Assembly (NCBI GenBank): GCA_027924585.1
Contig: BSBM01000826.1
Coordinates: 11,935,501-11,999,500, forward strand
Length of the DNA stretch: 64,000 nucleotides
Direction of reading: 5' to 3'
Source: Larix kaempferi
Lineage: Eukaryota > Streptophyta > Pinopsida > Pinales > Pinaceae
The position numbers were made by a program, and so were the translations under genes. Shown in pieces: positions 23,246 through 33,990 of this stretch. Under the pieces are notes generated by a model that saw nothing but the letters and a program-made list of their open reading frames with translations, did no database searches and was not told the origin of the DNA. Each line of letters opens with the position of its first letter. The first letter of the stretch is position 1.

Positions 23246-24182
23246 TAATTTTTTTTGATGTGTAATTGCTATCATCATCCAGAAATGGATCTAGTTATGT
23301 ATGATGAATATATGATTTAGTTGGAAAACGATACTTATTTCCATAATGATTATATATAATATGTACAAGTCATGTTTGACCTAAGATGTAGACATTCAGC
23401 TATTTGATATCTTGTCTTTTGCATTCAATGACAGTGCTAAACCAGTTTTACAACATTTTCCATGCTTTTGAAAATTTCAAGGACATGGATATAGAAACCA
23501 CCTCAGTTTATCTGAGAAAAAATAGTCTTTCGGAGTAGTTCTAATGATATGCATGATGATGCATTAATGTGATTTCTATTCTTGTTAGAGTGTGTTCTTA
23601 TTCCTAATAACCCTTGCAAGTTTCTCACTAACTCTAAAAATTCTAAATCAGATGACATAATTCATATTTTGATTGTCAACAAAAAAAAGGAAAAGGTTGT
23701 ATTCATATCTATAAACAAAAAAGCATGTTATTTTTTTTTAGAGGGTAGCTTAAAAATGTGAGGTTTGGAAAGTAAGCTATTTGGCAATTGATACACTATA
23801 TTAAGTTTGTGGGTCTCGATAAGGCTCCACATTGTAATAATGGTTCATGGTTTCCATAATCACTCCATGGTGTAAATTGTTCAAATATATCAGTTTGTCA
23901 GCATGTCAAGATTTAGGTTCCCACATTTCCATGGGAACATTAAGGGACGAGATAACATGTGGAGTCCCCACTTTCCCTAAATCTAGTTAGTGCAGTTGTG
24001 TTTCACTGACACATTTAGTCATGAGTGACCGAATATTGCTTGTGAAATGTATAAATAAATCCTTGCTCTCCTCATTCATGCATTTTTTCATTCGATATTC
24101 TAGGAGTTGAGCTCTGGTATATACTCTTCTATTGCACTACCTTAGTAATCTCTAGAATCAAAATTTGAGTCTTCGTGACAAA

Positions 24183-24342
24183 AGATTCACCAAGATGTTA
24201 CAAGGTTTTATAATTCGATGGAAGATTCTCCACGTTTTTACAATATTTTCTAATTTAATGAAATATACGTCAAGATTTTACAATATCTTAGAATTTAGCG
24301 AAAGATTCTTCAATATTTTACAAGACGCTATAATAGAATGAA
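24183..24342. repeat. Four-unit 40-bp tandem repeat
   Basis: Units at 24183-24222, 24223-24262, 24263-24302 and 24303-24342, each exactly 40 bp. The common pattern is AGATTC..CA......TTACAA.....TA.AATT...GAA. They are strongly diverged, roughly 60-70% alike by eye. Confidence 0.8.
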
Positions 24343-25044
24343 ATTTTACCCAAAAAATTATATATACATATTATATTATTGATAAAATAGCCTTCAAATT
24401 TTCTCATATATTAGAGACATTTGCCCATTTATTATACATATAAATTTTGGGCGGTTCTTAAAATTATCCCTCGTAGAAGGGATGAGACAATTCATGGAGT
24501 ATTTCAACACACACATGAAAAAGAAAGAGGTCAAACATGAGGTATTGGAAGCTAAGTTGAATGCATGTGTTTGAAGTGTGATAAGTTTTCTAGTGATTTT
24601 GAAATGGACTATAACATAATTATGGTGTTTATGCCAGGGTTCCCAAGTGAATCATCCATTGTTTGATTGTTAATAATAAGTTGTGTTTTTATTTTGTACC
24701 GTTATAAAGAAGTGTGATGGGTCAAGGTAAATTCAATAAAATAAAATAAAATAAAAAATTGTTTAACTCATCTATAAAGTTGCAAATAAAAACAAAAATC
24801 TTTAAAAAATATTAAAATTAAAATGAAAAAAAAATCATTTCACCTAATTTTTAACCGTATTCTTAAAAATAAAATCAATAAAAAATATTAATTCAGTAAA
24901 TTATAACTATATTTTTTTCCTTTCCTTCTTATTTATAAAAAAATATTTTTTTCATTTTCTTTATAAAATAAAATATATCACCTATATTAAAAATTTATTA
25001 ATAAAAAATCAAATTATATAAATTATAAATATTAATAAAAATTG

Positions 25045-25178
25045 TTATATATAATTAACTAAAACAAACTTTAACAATAAGAATAATAGCATATAAATAT
25101 TATGAAATTTATTACATATAATTAACTAAAACTAACTTTAAAAACAAGAATAATAACATATGTAATGTCACACAAATA
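25045..25178. repeat. 67-bp tandem duplication
   Basis: Two copies, starting at 25045 and 25112, share TATAATTAACTAAAAC and a following AAGAATAATA motif. The right copy fades after about 55 bp. Confidence 0.65.
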
Positions 25179-25810
25179 TCAACCCTATTCTTTTCATTTC
25201 CTTTATAAATTGAAATATAATATACCATGTAACATTTCGACTGGATGTATACATAAAAATGGTTCATGAAATACTTGCAATGACGAAAAGATTGATCCAA
25301 ACTAGGGAATTTTGCTGAGACACCAAGAGAAACAAAACAAAATTCATATTTTATTTCCATAGTAGTAGATAGCCTAGAACCGAACTGCCATAAATTACAC
25401 TTGTTCTTACTGCATTATGCAGAACAATGTGGGACAATATTTAGCATCTTTATTATACCATCATCATATTTACATATTTTTCCAAGGCGTTGACTGCTCC
25501 TTCATGCTCATGGATAACCATTAGAATACAGTGAAATAAAGAGCTGAGTTATATTAGTTTACTTAAAAAAAAATGTATACAGTGAATGCCTGATCGGCTC
25601 TTCTCTTATCAATTTAAAAGCATTATTAGATTAGCAACTTTTCAAATGGTCTAGTGTCAATATCAATTTCATTAGATCAAAACCACAATTTAGGTTCATA
25701 AGGTTAGGATCAAAAACACAATTTTATACATTCATTTTTCATTTGACCATTCAATTAATTGGTACATAAAATAAAAGAGAGAACATGCAATGCAATGCAT
25801 AGTTTGTCCA

Positions 25811-25920
25811 CCAATATTATATATATATTTTCAAACATTTGTAGCTTGTGATAGCAGCAACATATACCAATATTATATTTTCAAATCATTTGTAATTTGT
25901 CACAGTAGCAGCATGCCAAT
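25811..25920. repeat. 56-bp tandem duplication
   Basis: Copies start at 25811 and 25867. Both contain CCAATATTATAT, TTTTCAAA, CATTTGTA and AGCAGCA in the same order, with small indels. Confidence 0.65.
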
Positions 25921-26174
25921 GCTATAAATTGGACTATGCTTGACAATAGCAAATCCATGAGCTAATGAAGGAGATTATTATATCCATGAACTGGTGAAGA
26001 TACAACCTCGAGGCTATAACAACAAATTGTATTAAAATAGCTGTTAGAATCGGTAAAACAGAAACAACAATGTTCATAAATGATCCATACATATATTGTA
26101 TTAATTGTAACTGTAAAAGAGGCCATTGAATCTTCATTCATTCGATTATAAATGACAGAATAATATAGCTCAGC

Positions 26175-26302
26175 GTTTGGACCATCAATGCTCAGTTCTA
26201 TAGTGAACCAAACATAAAAAAATCGATGTTTGGGCCATCATACTCAGTTCTATAGTGAACCAAACATAAAAAAATCGATGTTTGGGCCATCATACTCAGT
26301 AT
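26175..26302. repeat. 52-53-bp tandem repeat, 2.4 copies
   Basis: Starts at 26175, 26228 and 26280. The unit contains TTTGGRCCATCA, CTCAGTTCTATAGTGAACC and AAATCGATG. The third copy is partial. It lies just downstream (in gene orientation) of the DREB2-like pseudogene. Confidence 0.8.
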
Positions 26303-26391
26303 CCATAGCCATACCCGTCATTTTTCGATCGGTATGAGGAAGGCCTTCGAAGGACATAAGACCGTCAGCGAGGCCTTCGTCTATGTTATTC

Positions 26392-27306
26392 TCAAATACA
26401 AACTGAGGCTGCGTCATGGAAATCCTTTTTGATGTTCAATGCTGATTGAGGTGGTGCAGGGTGTAGGTTTTCATCACTGGTCTGCGGATTAAAAAATGAG
26501 TAATTCTGCAATGCACGGCTCGGGACGTCACTGAACTGATGGGACGCAGATGTGGGGGAACCGGAGAGCAGAAAATGGTGTTGGGGATGGGGAATGGAGG
26601 TTGCAGGCATTAGCATTGCATGGCTTGGTACGTCACTGAACTGAAGGGTTGCAGATGGGGGGGATCCGGAAAGCAGAAAATGGTGTTGGGGATGGGGCAT
26701 GGAGGTTGCAGGCATTAACATTGCATGGCCCGGTACATCACTGAACTGAAGGGCTGCAGATGGGGGGGAACCGGAGAGCAGAAAATGGTGTTCGGGATGG
26801 GGCATGGAGGTTGCAGGCATTAGCATTGCACGTCCCGTTACGTCACTGAACTGAAGGGCTGCAAAGGGGGGGGAACTGGACAACAAAAAATGGTTTTGGG
26901 GCTGGGGCTCGGGGTACGGGCAAGGATATAAGGGCTACGGACGTGGAAGAAAGGGTCTAAGAGTGGTCAAGTGAGAGAAAATGGGAGGACGGGAAGAAGA
27001 TGGCTGCAGATTGAACTGCGCTTGGGATCCATACAATGCAAAGGCCTCACGGTCATAGGAACGAGCGGCCTCTTAGGAGGTGGTGAAGGTGCGAAGCCAT
27101 TTACGCTTTCTCTTCCCCTTCTCAGGCTCTTTGGGATCTTTGATCTCCGCTACACATTTCCCAGAGCTACACTGAAGGACTCCTTTGAAGCGAAATTTGT
27201 AGTTGTCTGGTCCACCTTTGCTTTTGTGATTTCCATTCACCCATGGGGGCTCTGTCTTCGACTTCACTCTGCCAATTTTTTGGGCACCGCTTCCTTTGCC
27301 TACCAT
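26392..27306 (-). pseudogene. DREB2-like AP2/ERF transcription factor pseudogene
   Basis: One continuous minus-strand frame of about 304 codons with only two internal stops (TAA at 27075-27073, TAG at 26937-26935). Residues 31-55 read GGPDNYKFRFKGVLQCSSGK, then CVAEI; residues 64-77 are GKRKRKWLRTFTTS; after the first stop comes EAARSYDREAFALYGSQAQF, then NLQPSSS. This is an AP2 DNA-binding domain preceded by the KGGPDN motif typical of DREB2-type factors, which activate drought and heat genes. Conserved residues are altered (KGVLQC for RGVRQR, GKC for GKW, LRTF for LGTF), and the first stop lies inside the domain. The C-terminal half is a 35-residue tandem repeat. The start Met at 27306 gives a short basic N-terminus. 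No intron is seen, as usual for DREB genes. Confidence 0.8.
26508..26920 (-). repeat. 105-bp coding minisatellite, about 4 units
   Basis: The marker GAAAATGGTG recurs at 26571, 26676 and 26781, with a degenerate one at 26886, giving a period of exactly 105 bp (35 codons). Translated in the DREB2-like frame, each unit reads LLSGSPPSAALQFSDVPGHA, then MLMPATSMPHPQHHF. The left unit is partial. Units stay in frame and retain sequence better than the AP2 part. Confidence 0.9.
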
Positions 27307-27466
27307 TTTCCCTTCTAGTATTTTTCCCTTATGCTTTCAAGCTTCTCTCAATCACTACTAAAGTAACCAGTAGCGGGGGTGCATTTTATTTCTTTTGGCG
27401 CCCAGGTTTTATAGATGGAAACGACGCAAGGGGAGCAGTTGGTCAGCCAGCTTTCTCGCGGGCGTA

Positions 27467-27640
27467 TGAAAGAGTGGGTTTACATTGGCTAACGCACTAA
27501 ACCCTATTTTGCTAGGAATTTGAAAGAATGGGTATACATTGCCATTGGCTAACACAGTAAACGCTAGTTGGGCGACAGTGTGAAAGAATGGGTTTACATT
27601 GCCATTGGCTAACGCAGTAAACCCTAGTGGGTGCAATTCA
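27467..27640. repeat. About 60-bp tandem repeat, 3 units, upstream of the DREB2-like frame
   Basis: Units start at 27467, 27521 and 27581 with TGAAAGARTGGG, followed by TTACATTG, GGCTAACRCA and TAAACCCTA. The first unit is 54 bp, the others 60 bp. They lie 160-330 bp upstream of the DREB2-like start codon, where the promoter or 5' leader would be. Confidence 0.8.
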
Positions 27641-27971
27641 TAAGTGATCATGATAGCAATTTAGGGTTGTGTATCATTAGGCGTGTTTGAACAAATAAGA
27701 CGAGAAAAGTAGATCATTGAATGTGTCGTTCCGTATGGATCCACTACTTTTGCTTGATGAGAAGCAGAGCATGCGGTATTTGTGGAGATCCATCCCCGTC
27801 GTCTTGGAAATCCAAATATTTTCCGCGGGTCAATTAATAATCAGACACGGCTGTGCTCAACTCTTCAACGGCATTCGGTAATTCTTGATTATATTTTTGT
27901 TCTCACGAACAGATAAACAAGTAATTTGCACTCATTCTTGATCTCTATATCATAGAAACATGTCCACAATC
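27641..27971. other. Unassigned stretch upstream of the DREB2-like pseudogene
   Basis: About 330 bp with no repeat partner or coding signal recognised. It may be the old promoter-distal region of the pseudogene. Confidence 0.4.
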
Positions 27972-28738
27972 CATTTTCCTCTACACTTGCATCTTTTAAA
28001 TGATAAATACCGTGAGAATGAAGGATTTCAATTAACTCCTCATGAAGAGTGTAGGAATTCTCTGCCCCTACCGAAGGATCATCCTCAATTCACATACTTC
28101 TTCCATCCTCATTTCTCCAAATAGTCCACTTCACAATCAACGAGAATGCATCTATAAATGCTTTTCACACAATAGAACTTGATTTTTCTGTTTTTCAATA
28201 TAATTGGAACCAATCGACCATAGATATATGTTTCAAATATTTGTAGCTCAAGCAATTTCCCCATAATGAATCATTGTAGAGCATTCTCGAAAGGGTTTTT
28301 CCAACCAATACTTTCCAAAAAAAGGGGCAAATTTCATAGACCCCAACCTCCCATGATCCATCTTTTGTAGACATGCTAGCTTAGTCCATTTGACCAACAT
28401 AATACCTTCCTTCTATTAAAGTTACAGCATCATGAGTCATTCTATAGGTGAATCGCGTGTCAATATTGAGCCTTGTGTGTCGAGGTAGTTCCTTATACGA
28501 GCTTGAGTTGGACTTACGAAACTTGGAGAAGAATCTTGAATTGGACTCAAGAATGGTTAAGCTTCATGTGTTGAGGCAAGTGCTTTGTATGCCAAAGTGA
28601 TGATGTTGTACATTCTTGCTAGTCAAGGCTAAGGTCTTGTGTGTGAAGACAAATCCTCATGTGTTGAGGTGATTCTTTGCACGTAGAATCATGCATAGTG
28701 TGTGATGTACTACTAACCATGGTTGAGTTGTTAAGTCT

Positions 28739-29725
28739 CCCCTAGGCACTGACCACCCCTAGAGTGAATTACTTTAACATATAATGATTTGGAACGATAG
28801 TAGGACAATATGATCACATCATTGGGAAAATATCCTTAGTATATTTGATATGATAATTAAGATGGTACATGTGGGCCATGGAGATAAGACAACAGATAAA
28901 GGTAAGATATGATAAGATATGAGAGAATTTGAATGGCACATAAAAGAATTAATTAAGAGAGAATTTGAATTCTTAAACTTCAGTGAAGAATTCAGTAAAT
29001 CAAAGGAGAACTCGAATTGATCACCATGGTGATGTTAACAAAAAAGAATCAATTAAGAGAGTAAACTAAGTGATAACAAAGAAGATCTAGTTAACTAAGT
29101 ATTATTGCATGAAAACACTTATGTTAAACTAACAGATTACACTTATGTTAAACTAAAAGACGACACTTGAGTTGTGGCATTGCATGACGACACTTAAGTT
29201 AGCCACCTAACTAAGTGAGAAATATTTTAGTTAAGGGGTGAGTTCATTGTAATACTCAATTCAGTGAGTTAATGCACTGCATGATAAGTGGGGCGCTCTT
29301 CTTCATGCAATATTGATACATCAAGGTGGAGGGCGAGTTCATCATGAAGTCATGTGATAAAAATATAAGTTCATGCATGTGAATGATATATAAATATGTT
29401 ATAGAGGATTGATGAATTCAATTTGAAGCGAATAATCTTCTCCCTTGAAGGAAAGGCGATTTTCTTTGAGCAAGATATTATTCAGATTCTCTCTTCTTTA
29501 TCTTTCTTTTTCTTTATAATTGCTCCACGGGTGCTTGATATAAAAGACATTAGCTGCTATCTATCAATATACTATGGAAAATATTTTTGCTTGGGTTTCA
29601 CCCCTCAAGTCATAGAGGGTTTCCCCAGGATAAATTCATGTGTCAAATGTGATTCCTTATGTGTATCATTGTTATTTGAATTCAAGTACTATTGCATTTT
29701 CGAATTAAAGATAAAAAAATTAACA
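28739..29725 (+). repeat. Copia A LTR, copy 2
   Basis: 987 bp, TGTTAAG...TTAACA, followed by a primer site TGGTATCAGA (29726-29735) that is intact here. Partner of 1710-2705. Confidence 0.7.
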
Positions 29726-29735
29726 TGGTATCAGA
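29726..29735 (+). other. Primer-binding site, Copia A copy 2
   Basis: TGGTATCAGA, the standard initiator Met-tRNA primer site of Copia elements. Confidence 0.8.
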
Positions 29736-29816
29736 TCTCAAGGCATGAAATATCTAAGTTCAACAATCGATATTGAGCCTACATAGATTCTAAGTGTGCA
29801 AAGTACTTGAAGAATT

Positions 29817-30135
29817 ATGGCTTCATTATCAGTGAGACTGAAAGATTGTCTTGAAGGAACTTCGAACTTCAATACTTGGAAGGCCAGGATCCTAAATATC
29901 CTGGAAGAGAATGATTTAGATGGATATGTATCCAGTGTTATTGAAGAGCCTACTCTAATGCAAGGTTCATTACCTTCAAGAAGAATCAAGCCAGAGAAAA
30001 GAGAATCATTTGTGATTTCGTGAAAGCCAACTTGATGTCTGTGACTACTCCATTGAAGAACACAAAGGAATGATTCGACACTTTGACAAATATTTATTAG
30101 AATAAGGAACCGATTCAAAAGAGAGCATTGAAGGA
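29817..30135 (+). pseudogene. Copia A copy 2 gag start, cut by Gypsy
   Basis: Starts with ATG and SVRLKDCLEGTSNFNTWKA and the ENDLDGY motif, as in copy 1. A frameshift occurs near 29957 (the first frame ends at 30023). Homology to copy 1 stops at 30135, where the Gypsy LTR begins. The rest of this copy is not found beyond the Gypsy element. Confidence 0.8.
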
Positions 30136-30472
30136 TGTTGGACGAGCCTAGGTCAGCCTATCGACTAGGCTCCCCACTCGACCTATTGTAAATGTATGTT
30201 GACGGATGGGTCTACTGGTCGGTTCATGTCGGTTGGTTGAACCGACTAGATGGTTACATAACCGATTGTAAATGCATATATATAGGCTGTTGAGCCGTGT
30301 ACCAGAATAAGTTAGATCTATTATATGTAGTCTTCTGCTCTTGTTGGTTAATAAAGTCTTGTGCTTCTCTCTCCCTATTGGTCTCTTGTCTCTTGTATCT
30401 GAATCTCTGTGCATGCTTGTTTATAATATATAATGTATCTCTAATAACTACGTGACCCATGATACTACAACA
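30136..30472 (+). repeat. 5' LTR of the Gypsy element
   Basis: 337 bp, starts TGTTGGACGAGCC and ends CTACAACA (terminal inverted TGTTG/CAACA). It contains a TATATATAG box, an AATAAAG polyadenylation-like signal near 30350 and is followed by a Gypsy-type primer site. It starts exactly where Copia A copy 2 homology ends. Confidence 0.85.
30277..30285 (+). promoter_or_regulatory. TATA-like box in Gypsy LTR
   Basis: TATATATAG, about 140 bp into the LTR and about 70 bp before the AATAAAG signal: a sensible U3/R arrangement. Confidence 0.55.
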
Positions 30473-30474
30473 TC

Positions 30475-30490
30475 TGGTTCCGTTGTCGGG
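30475..30490 (+). other. Gypsy primer-binding site
   Basis: TGGTTCCGTTGTCGGG, two bases after the LTR. It is a mutated form of the TGGCGCCGTTGCCGGG priming sequence seen in plant Gypsy elements. Confidence 0.7.
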
Positions 30491-31633
30491 TGATGCATTC
30501 AGAAATAACAACATGACATATGATTTCAAAGCAGGAGATTAATGATTGGTGGGAGAATAAAATTGTGAACTACCTGGATAACTATGCGTGACAGAACAAG
30601 CTGAAAATTATTCAAGCGAGGGAAAGATTCTTCTCAGAGACCCATGGAAAGTTCATAGAGTCCATGTCGACTGCCTTGAAGAAGCTATTGGATGAAAAGA
30701 CTAGTCTATGAAGAAGAGCGGAAGCTATTGTCGAAGTTGATCAATAGAGGATGCACAAATTTGTCGGAGTGGTGAGAAAATATCTCGGATGACTTCTATG
30801 AAGAGCAAGTGATTGAGGAGCGCATCTCTATAGACGAAGTTAGAAAAACATTCTTCACCAAGCTAGGTGATCAATTCTTTTGTTCCCTGTCGACCTTATT
30901 GTTCAAATTCTTGATCGACAAAGGTGTTGCGCATATTATCGAGACACGACCATTGCTGCTTCTGCCCCTTCCAAACTCTAACTGAAAGGAGACAGAACGT
31001 TAGTGGGAAAGATTTGTGAAAGAGCGTGAATGGGAGTTCTTTTTGAACAAATGACGACTTGTACTTCCCCAGTGGTCTAGAAGCTTCAAACCAGCATTGT
31101 GGGGGTGGCAAAACATGTTGTGATGTAACAAAATTGATGAAAAATGACATATGACAAGGCAACATGACCAGCAGTGGAGGACCTAGTAGATCCAACAAAG
31201 ACAAAATCATGAGTCATAAAATCACTCCGGATATCCAGAAAATTGAAAGAGAAAAAAGGAGATAGTGGCATGAAGAGCTACGGGAGCACGCAAATGCACT
31301 CTGGAAAAAATGAGGATCAAGGATCGTGACATACGCAAAAGGAAATCTGTGTGAGTCGAGCCAAGCCCGCGATGATTGGGGCATCGATGAATACCTGTCA
31401 CCAATGGATGAGGACTTGTGGATAGAGCATGGTAGTGCTCTCCAAGTTGAGAAACCTAAGCTCGGTTAACACCCCCTTCTCTGTTTCAGCTAACGCAAAG
31501 TGTCCAAGTGCAAGAAATTGTTGAAGAAAATATTGGTGTCCATGCTGGCCAGTCGGGAATTTGGAGTCGTCGTAATGAAGAAGGTGATGAAGTCGACAGA
31601 TTGTTGATTCATTGACCTGGGGAAGGAAATTGG
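30491..31633 (+). pseudogene. Gypsy leader and degraded N-terminal gag region
   Basis: Coding-like sequence begins near 30543 (NDWWENKIVNYLDNYA) and continues with many stops and shifts to 31630, including a helical KLKIIQARERFFSE stretch. It looks like the N-terminal part of the gag polyprotein. The family cannot be set from what remains. Confidence 0.45.
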
Positions 31634-33510
31634 GTGTCTTTTCAACTCAATTTTTTGAACAGAAGTTTTCATCTAATGTACTCAAAACATGAAGAAGCAC
31701 CCCCCCTTACAATACCAGAATTGAGTGACTCGCTGAGTACTTCGGACAATCCGAGAAATAACGAAATCTCGTTTGAGCAAAAAATTGTCCAGATTTCGAC
31801 AGAAGCAACAGAAGAAGACAAAATCCGGAGACCCAGCGAAACAAAAGAAGTTCAAGACACTGGTACTAAAGGAAAGGAATCCTTCTTGGATAAGCAACTA
31901 GCATTAGTGATTGTTGAAGATGAAGAAGCACCTAATTTTGATTCCGGTAATAATCCACCCACACCACCATCTAACTCTGAAATTGAAGTAGCAGCAGACA
32001 TGTCGCACTCGATAGCACACCTTCCATTTTATGATGGTGATGAAGATCCACGAAGACACTGGTTCATGTGCGAATCAACATGGACAACCAACCAGCTCAC
32101 CAGGGAAGAACGACAATTGGCCCAATTTGCTGGATATTTGAGAAAAACAACATTAACTTGGTACATGGGATATATTACTAAAACACCAAATGCATCAAAA
32201 GCACAAATCATGCAAAGTTTCTTATCTTTCTTTAAAACAAAGGATGCAACATATCTGGTTGTGGAGAAATTGAAGACGACGGTCCAGGGACCGACAGAAA
32301 CTGTCAAAGAGTATGATAAGAGGTTCAACGACTTCTTGAGCCAAATTGATTATGAAATTGAAGACAAACTCCTCATCAAATGGTTCGTCGCTGGCATTAT
32401 ATGCAAAATCAAAGTACATGTTCATCGGTAAAATATTACTACATATGAGGACGCCTTAATAAGAGTTGTGGAGATCAAAATAGACAATGACTATCCTTTA
32501 GTCTCCATTGATAGACACATTGATGAACACCTCGACAGTATGGAATAGGCCATCCAAAGCATGAATTTGAAAGGACCAGAGATATGGTGTACATCGTGTT
32601 TGATTGCAGAACATACTAAATATTCTTGTTGAAATGAGGATCAGCGACAAGATGTCACACTTATTCAAACCATATGCATCTATGAACTATGTAAAAATAT
32701 GACTTACATTCAACAAATGATTTCCCATACAATCTAAAGAATAATAAATCAAAATGGTTCCAGATATGTGAAGTCAATACTCATTGGATTGATTAATGCC
32801 ATCTAAATTTGAAGAATAGAAAAAATTATCACGCAGTGTACAAAATGAACTCTGTCGAGCAGCATAATGACATAAACATAAGAAATGACAGATTTGACAG
32901 AAATTATGGTAGAAATGACCGATACTCCTGAAACAAAAATGACAAATATCCCAGATATGATGATCGTAGATATGATCGGCGATATGACGGCTACAACAGG
33001 CGTGGAGGATACTAGGGTTGCGGTGGTGGTGGTGGTGGTCGCGGTGCCCGACCCAATTGACCTAGTCTATGTTATACATGTATTAGTGAAGATCATCAGC
33101 ATGTAGAATGCCCATTCAAATAAAGAATTGATCTAAATTTTTGTACCAAATGTGGGGTATGTGATCACTTTTTAGAGGATGGCCCTGCCATGATTGAAAA
33201 AATCAATAATAAAATAAATGTTCATGTCTTGTCTTGTGTACCTAAATATGATGTGCTTCGTACAAAAAATTTGCAAATCGTTACTAGACAAGGTACCCAT
33301 ATTGGTCCAGATAGACCACAACTAAGTAAAATAGTAACCAAAGAGGATTATCCAAATCCAGTTAAACAAAAATCTGTGTTTAAAAATGCATCGGATATAT
33401 TTTCAGAATTGGCAGCCCATGAAGACACTAAAGAAAACCGACAAGAAGCACCAAAAGAATTGTTCAATCTAATTACAAATGATGAAGTTGTAGGAAAGTT
33501 AATCGACTAG
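31634..33510 (+). pseudogene. Gypsy gag and zinc-finger region
   Basis: The 265-codon frame 31634-32431 has an acidic N-terminal part, then the Retrotrans_gag core: FYDGDEDPRRHWFMCESTW, LAQFAGYLRKTTLTWYMGY, FLSFFKTKD and a VKEYDKRFNDFLSQIDYEIE stretch. A region rich in Arg/Asp/Tyr follows (32885-33010), then Cys/His clusters at about 33065-33190 (CYTC...H..ECPF and CTKCGVCDH), remnants of zinc knuckles. The frame 33190-33510 continues toward the protease. Stops at 32431, 33106 and elsewhere break the polyprotein. Confidence 0.8.
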
Positions 33511-33579
33511 TTGCATAAAATCAAGCATAAACACGTCGTGCAAAGACAAACAAAAAACATTTTCCGACTTAACCAAAAA

Positions 33580-33990
33580 GAAAAAATGATGCCATCCCTC
33601 TTGTCGTCCTCGACATAAACGGCTACCACGTACGACAAGTCATGCTGGATTTTGGTTCCCAATTCAATATCATGACTCATGATACTTGGGACCAACTCGG
33701 TCAACCTTAGTTACAGGACTCAGGCATTTATCTGAAGCTTGCAGATCAAGGACTTATTGAGCCGATAGGAGTTTGGAAAGGAGTCTAAACATCTATCAAA
33801 GGAATCACAACAAAAGTTGATTTTGAAGTCATTAATCCCAAATATGATGCAATTTCTTTCCCAGCCTTGGTTGGTCGACCTTAGGGGCGAAAGATGAAGG
33901 CTTCGATTTCACTAGATAAAGGTTGCATCAAGCTAAAAGTCAACGGTCGGAAGGTTATTGTACCAATATTCCCATCTCAGGGAAAACCCT
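33580..33990 (+). pseudogene. Gypsy aspartic protease remnant
   Basis: From about 33590: IPLVVLDINGYHVRQVMLDF, then GSQFNIMTHDTW. This is a retropepsin flap-to-active-site pattern in which the catalytic triad D-S/T-G has become D-F-G. The tail includes an ALVGRP motif (RPW-like) at about 33868. Stops interrupt it at 33709, 33787 and 33883. Confidence 0.7.

Larger units (their letters stand above)
23246..26391. other. AT-rich intergenic DNA with short tandem repeats
   Basis: About 3.1 kb with no convincing gene. It is strongly AT-rich between 24.7 and 25.2 kb, including (TAAAA)n near 24730-24755. It contains four short tandem arrays listed separately. A weak coding-like stretch at about 24480-24650 is too short to name. 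A TATAAATAAATCC at about 24049-24061 might belong to an old LTR, but no ends could be set. Confidence 0.5.
27972..30135. repeat. Duplicated segment, copy 2
   Basis: Second copy of 932-3117 in the same orientation. It includes the LINE A part (27972-28440), the LTR and the gag start. Its left edge falls within LINE A sequence, at ATTTTCCTCTACACTTGC. Its right edge is the insertion point of the Gypsy element. Confidence 0.85.

Noticed and set aside
26971-27318. Plus-strand open frame of 115 codons across the DREB2-like locus
   Set aside because: It is the antisense of the AP2 domain frame, which has clear homology on the minus strand.
31490-31560. Short match-like text resembling the tubulin N-terminus (VHAGQSG)
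   Set aside because: Only a few residues, inside degraded Gypsy gag sequence, with no continuing tubulin homology.
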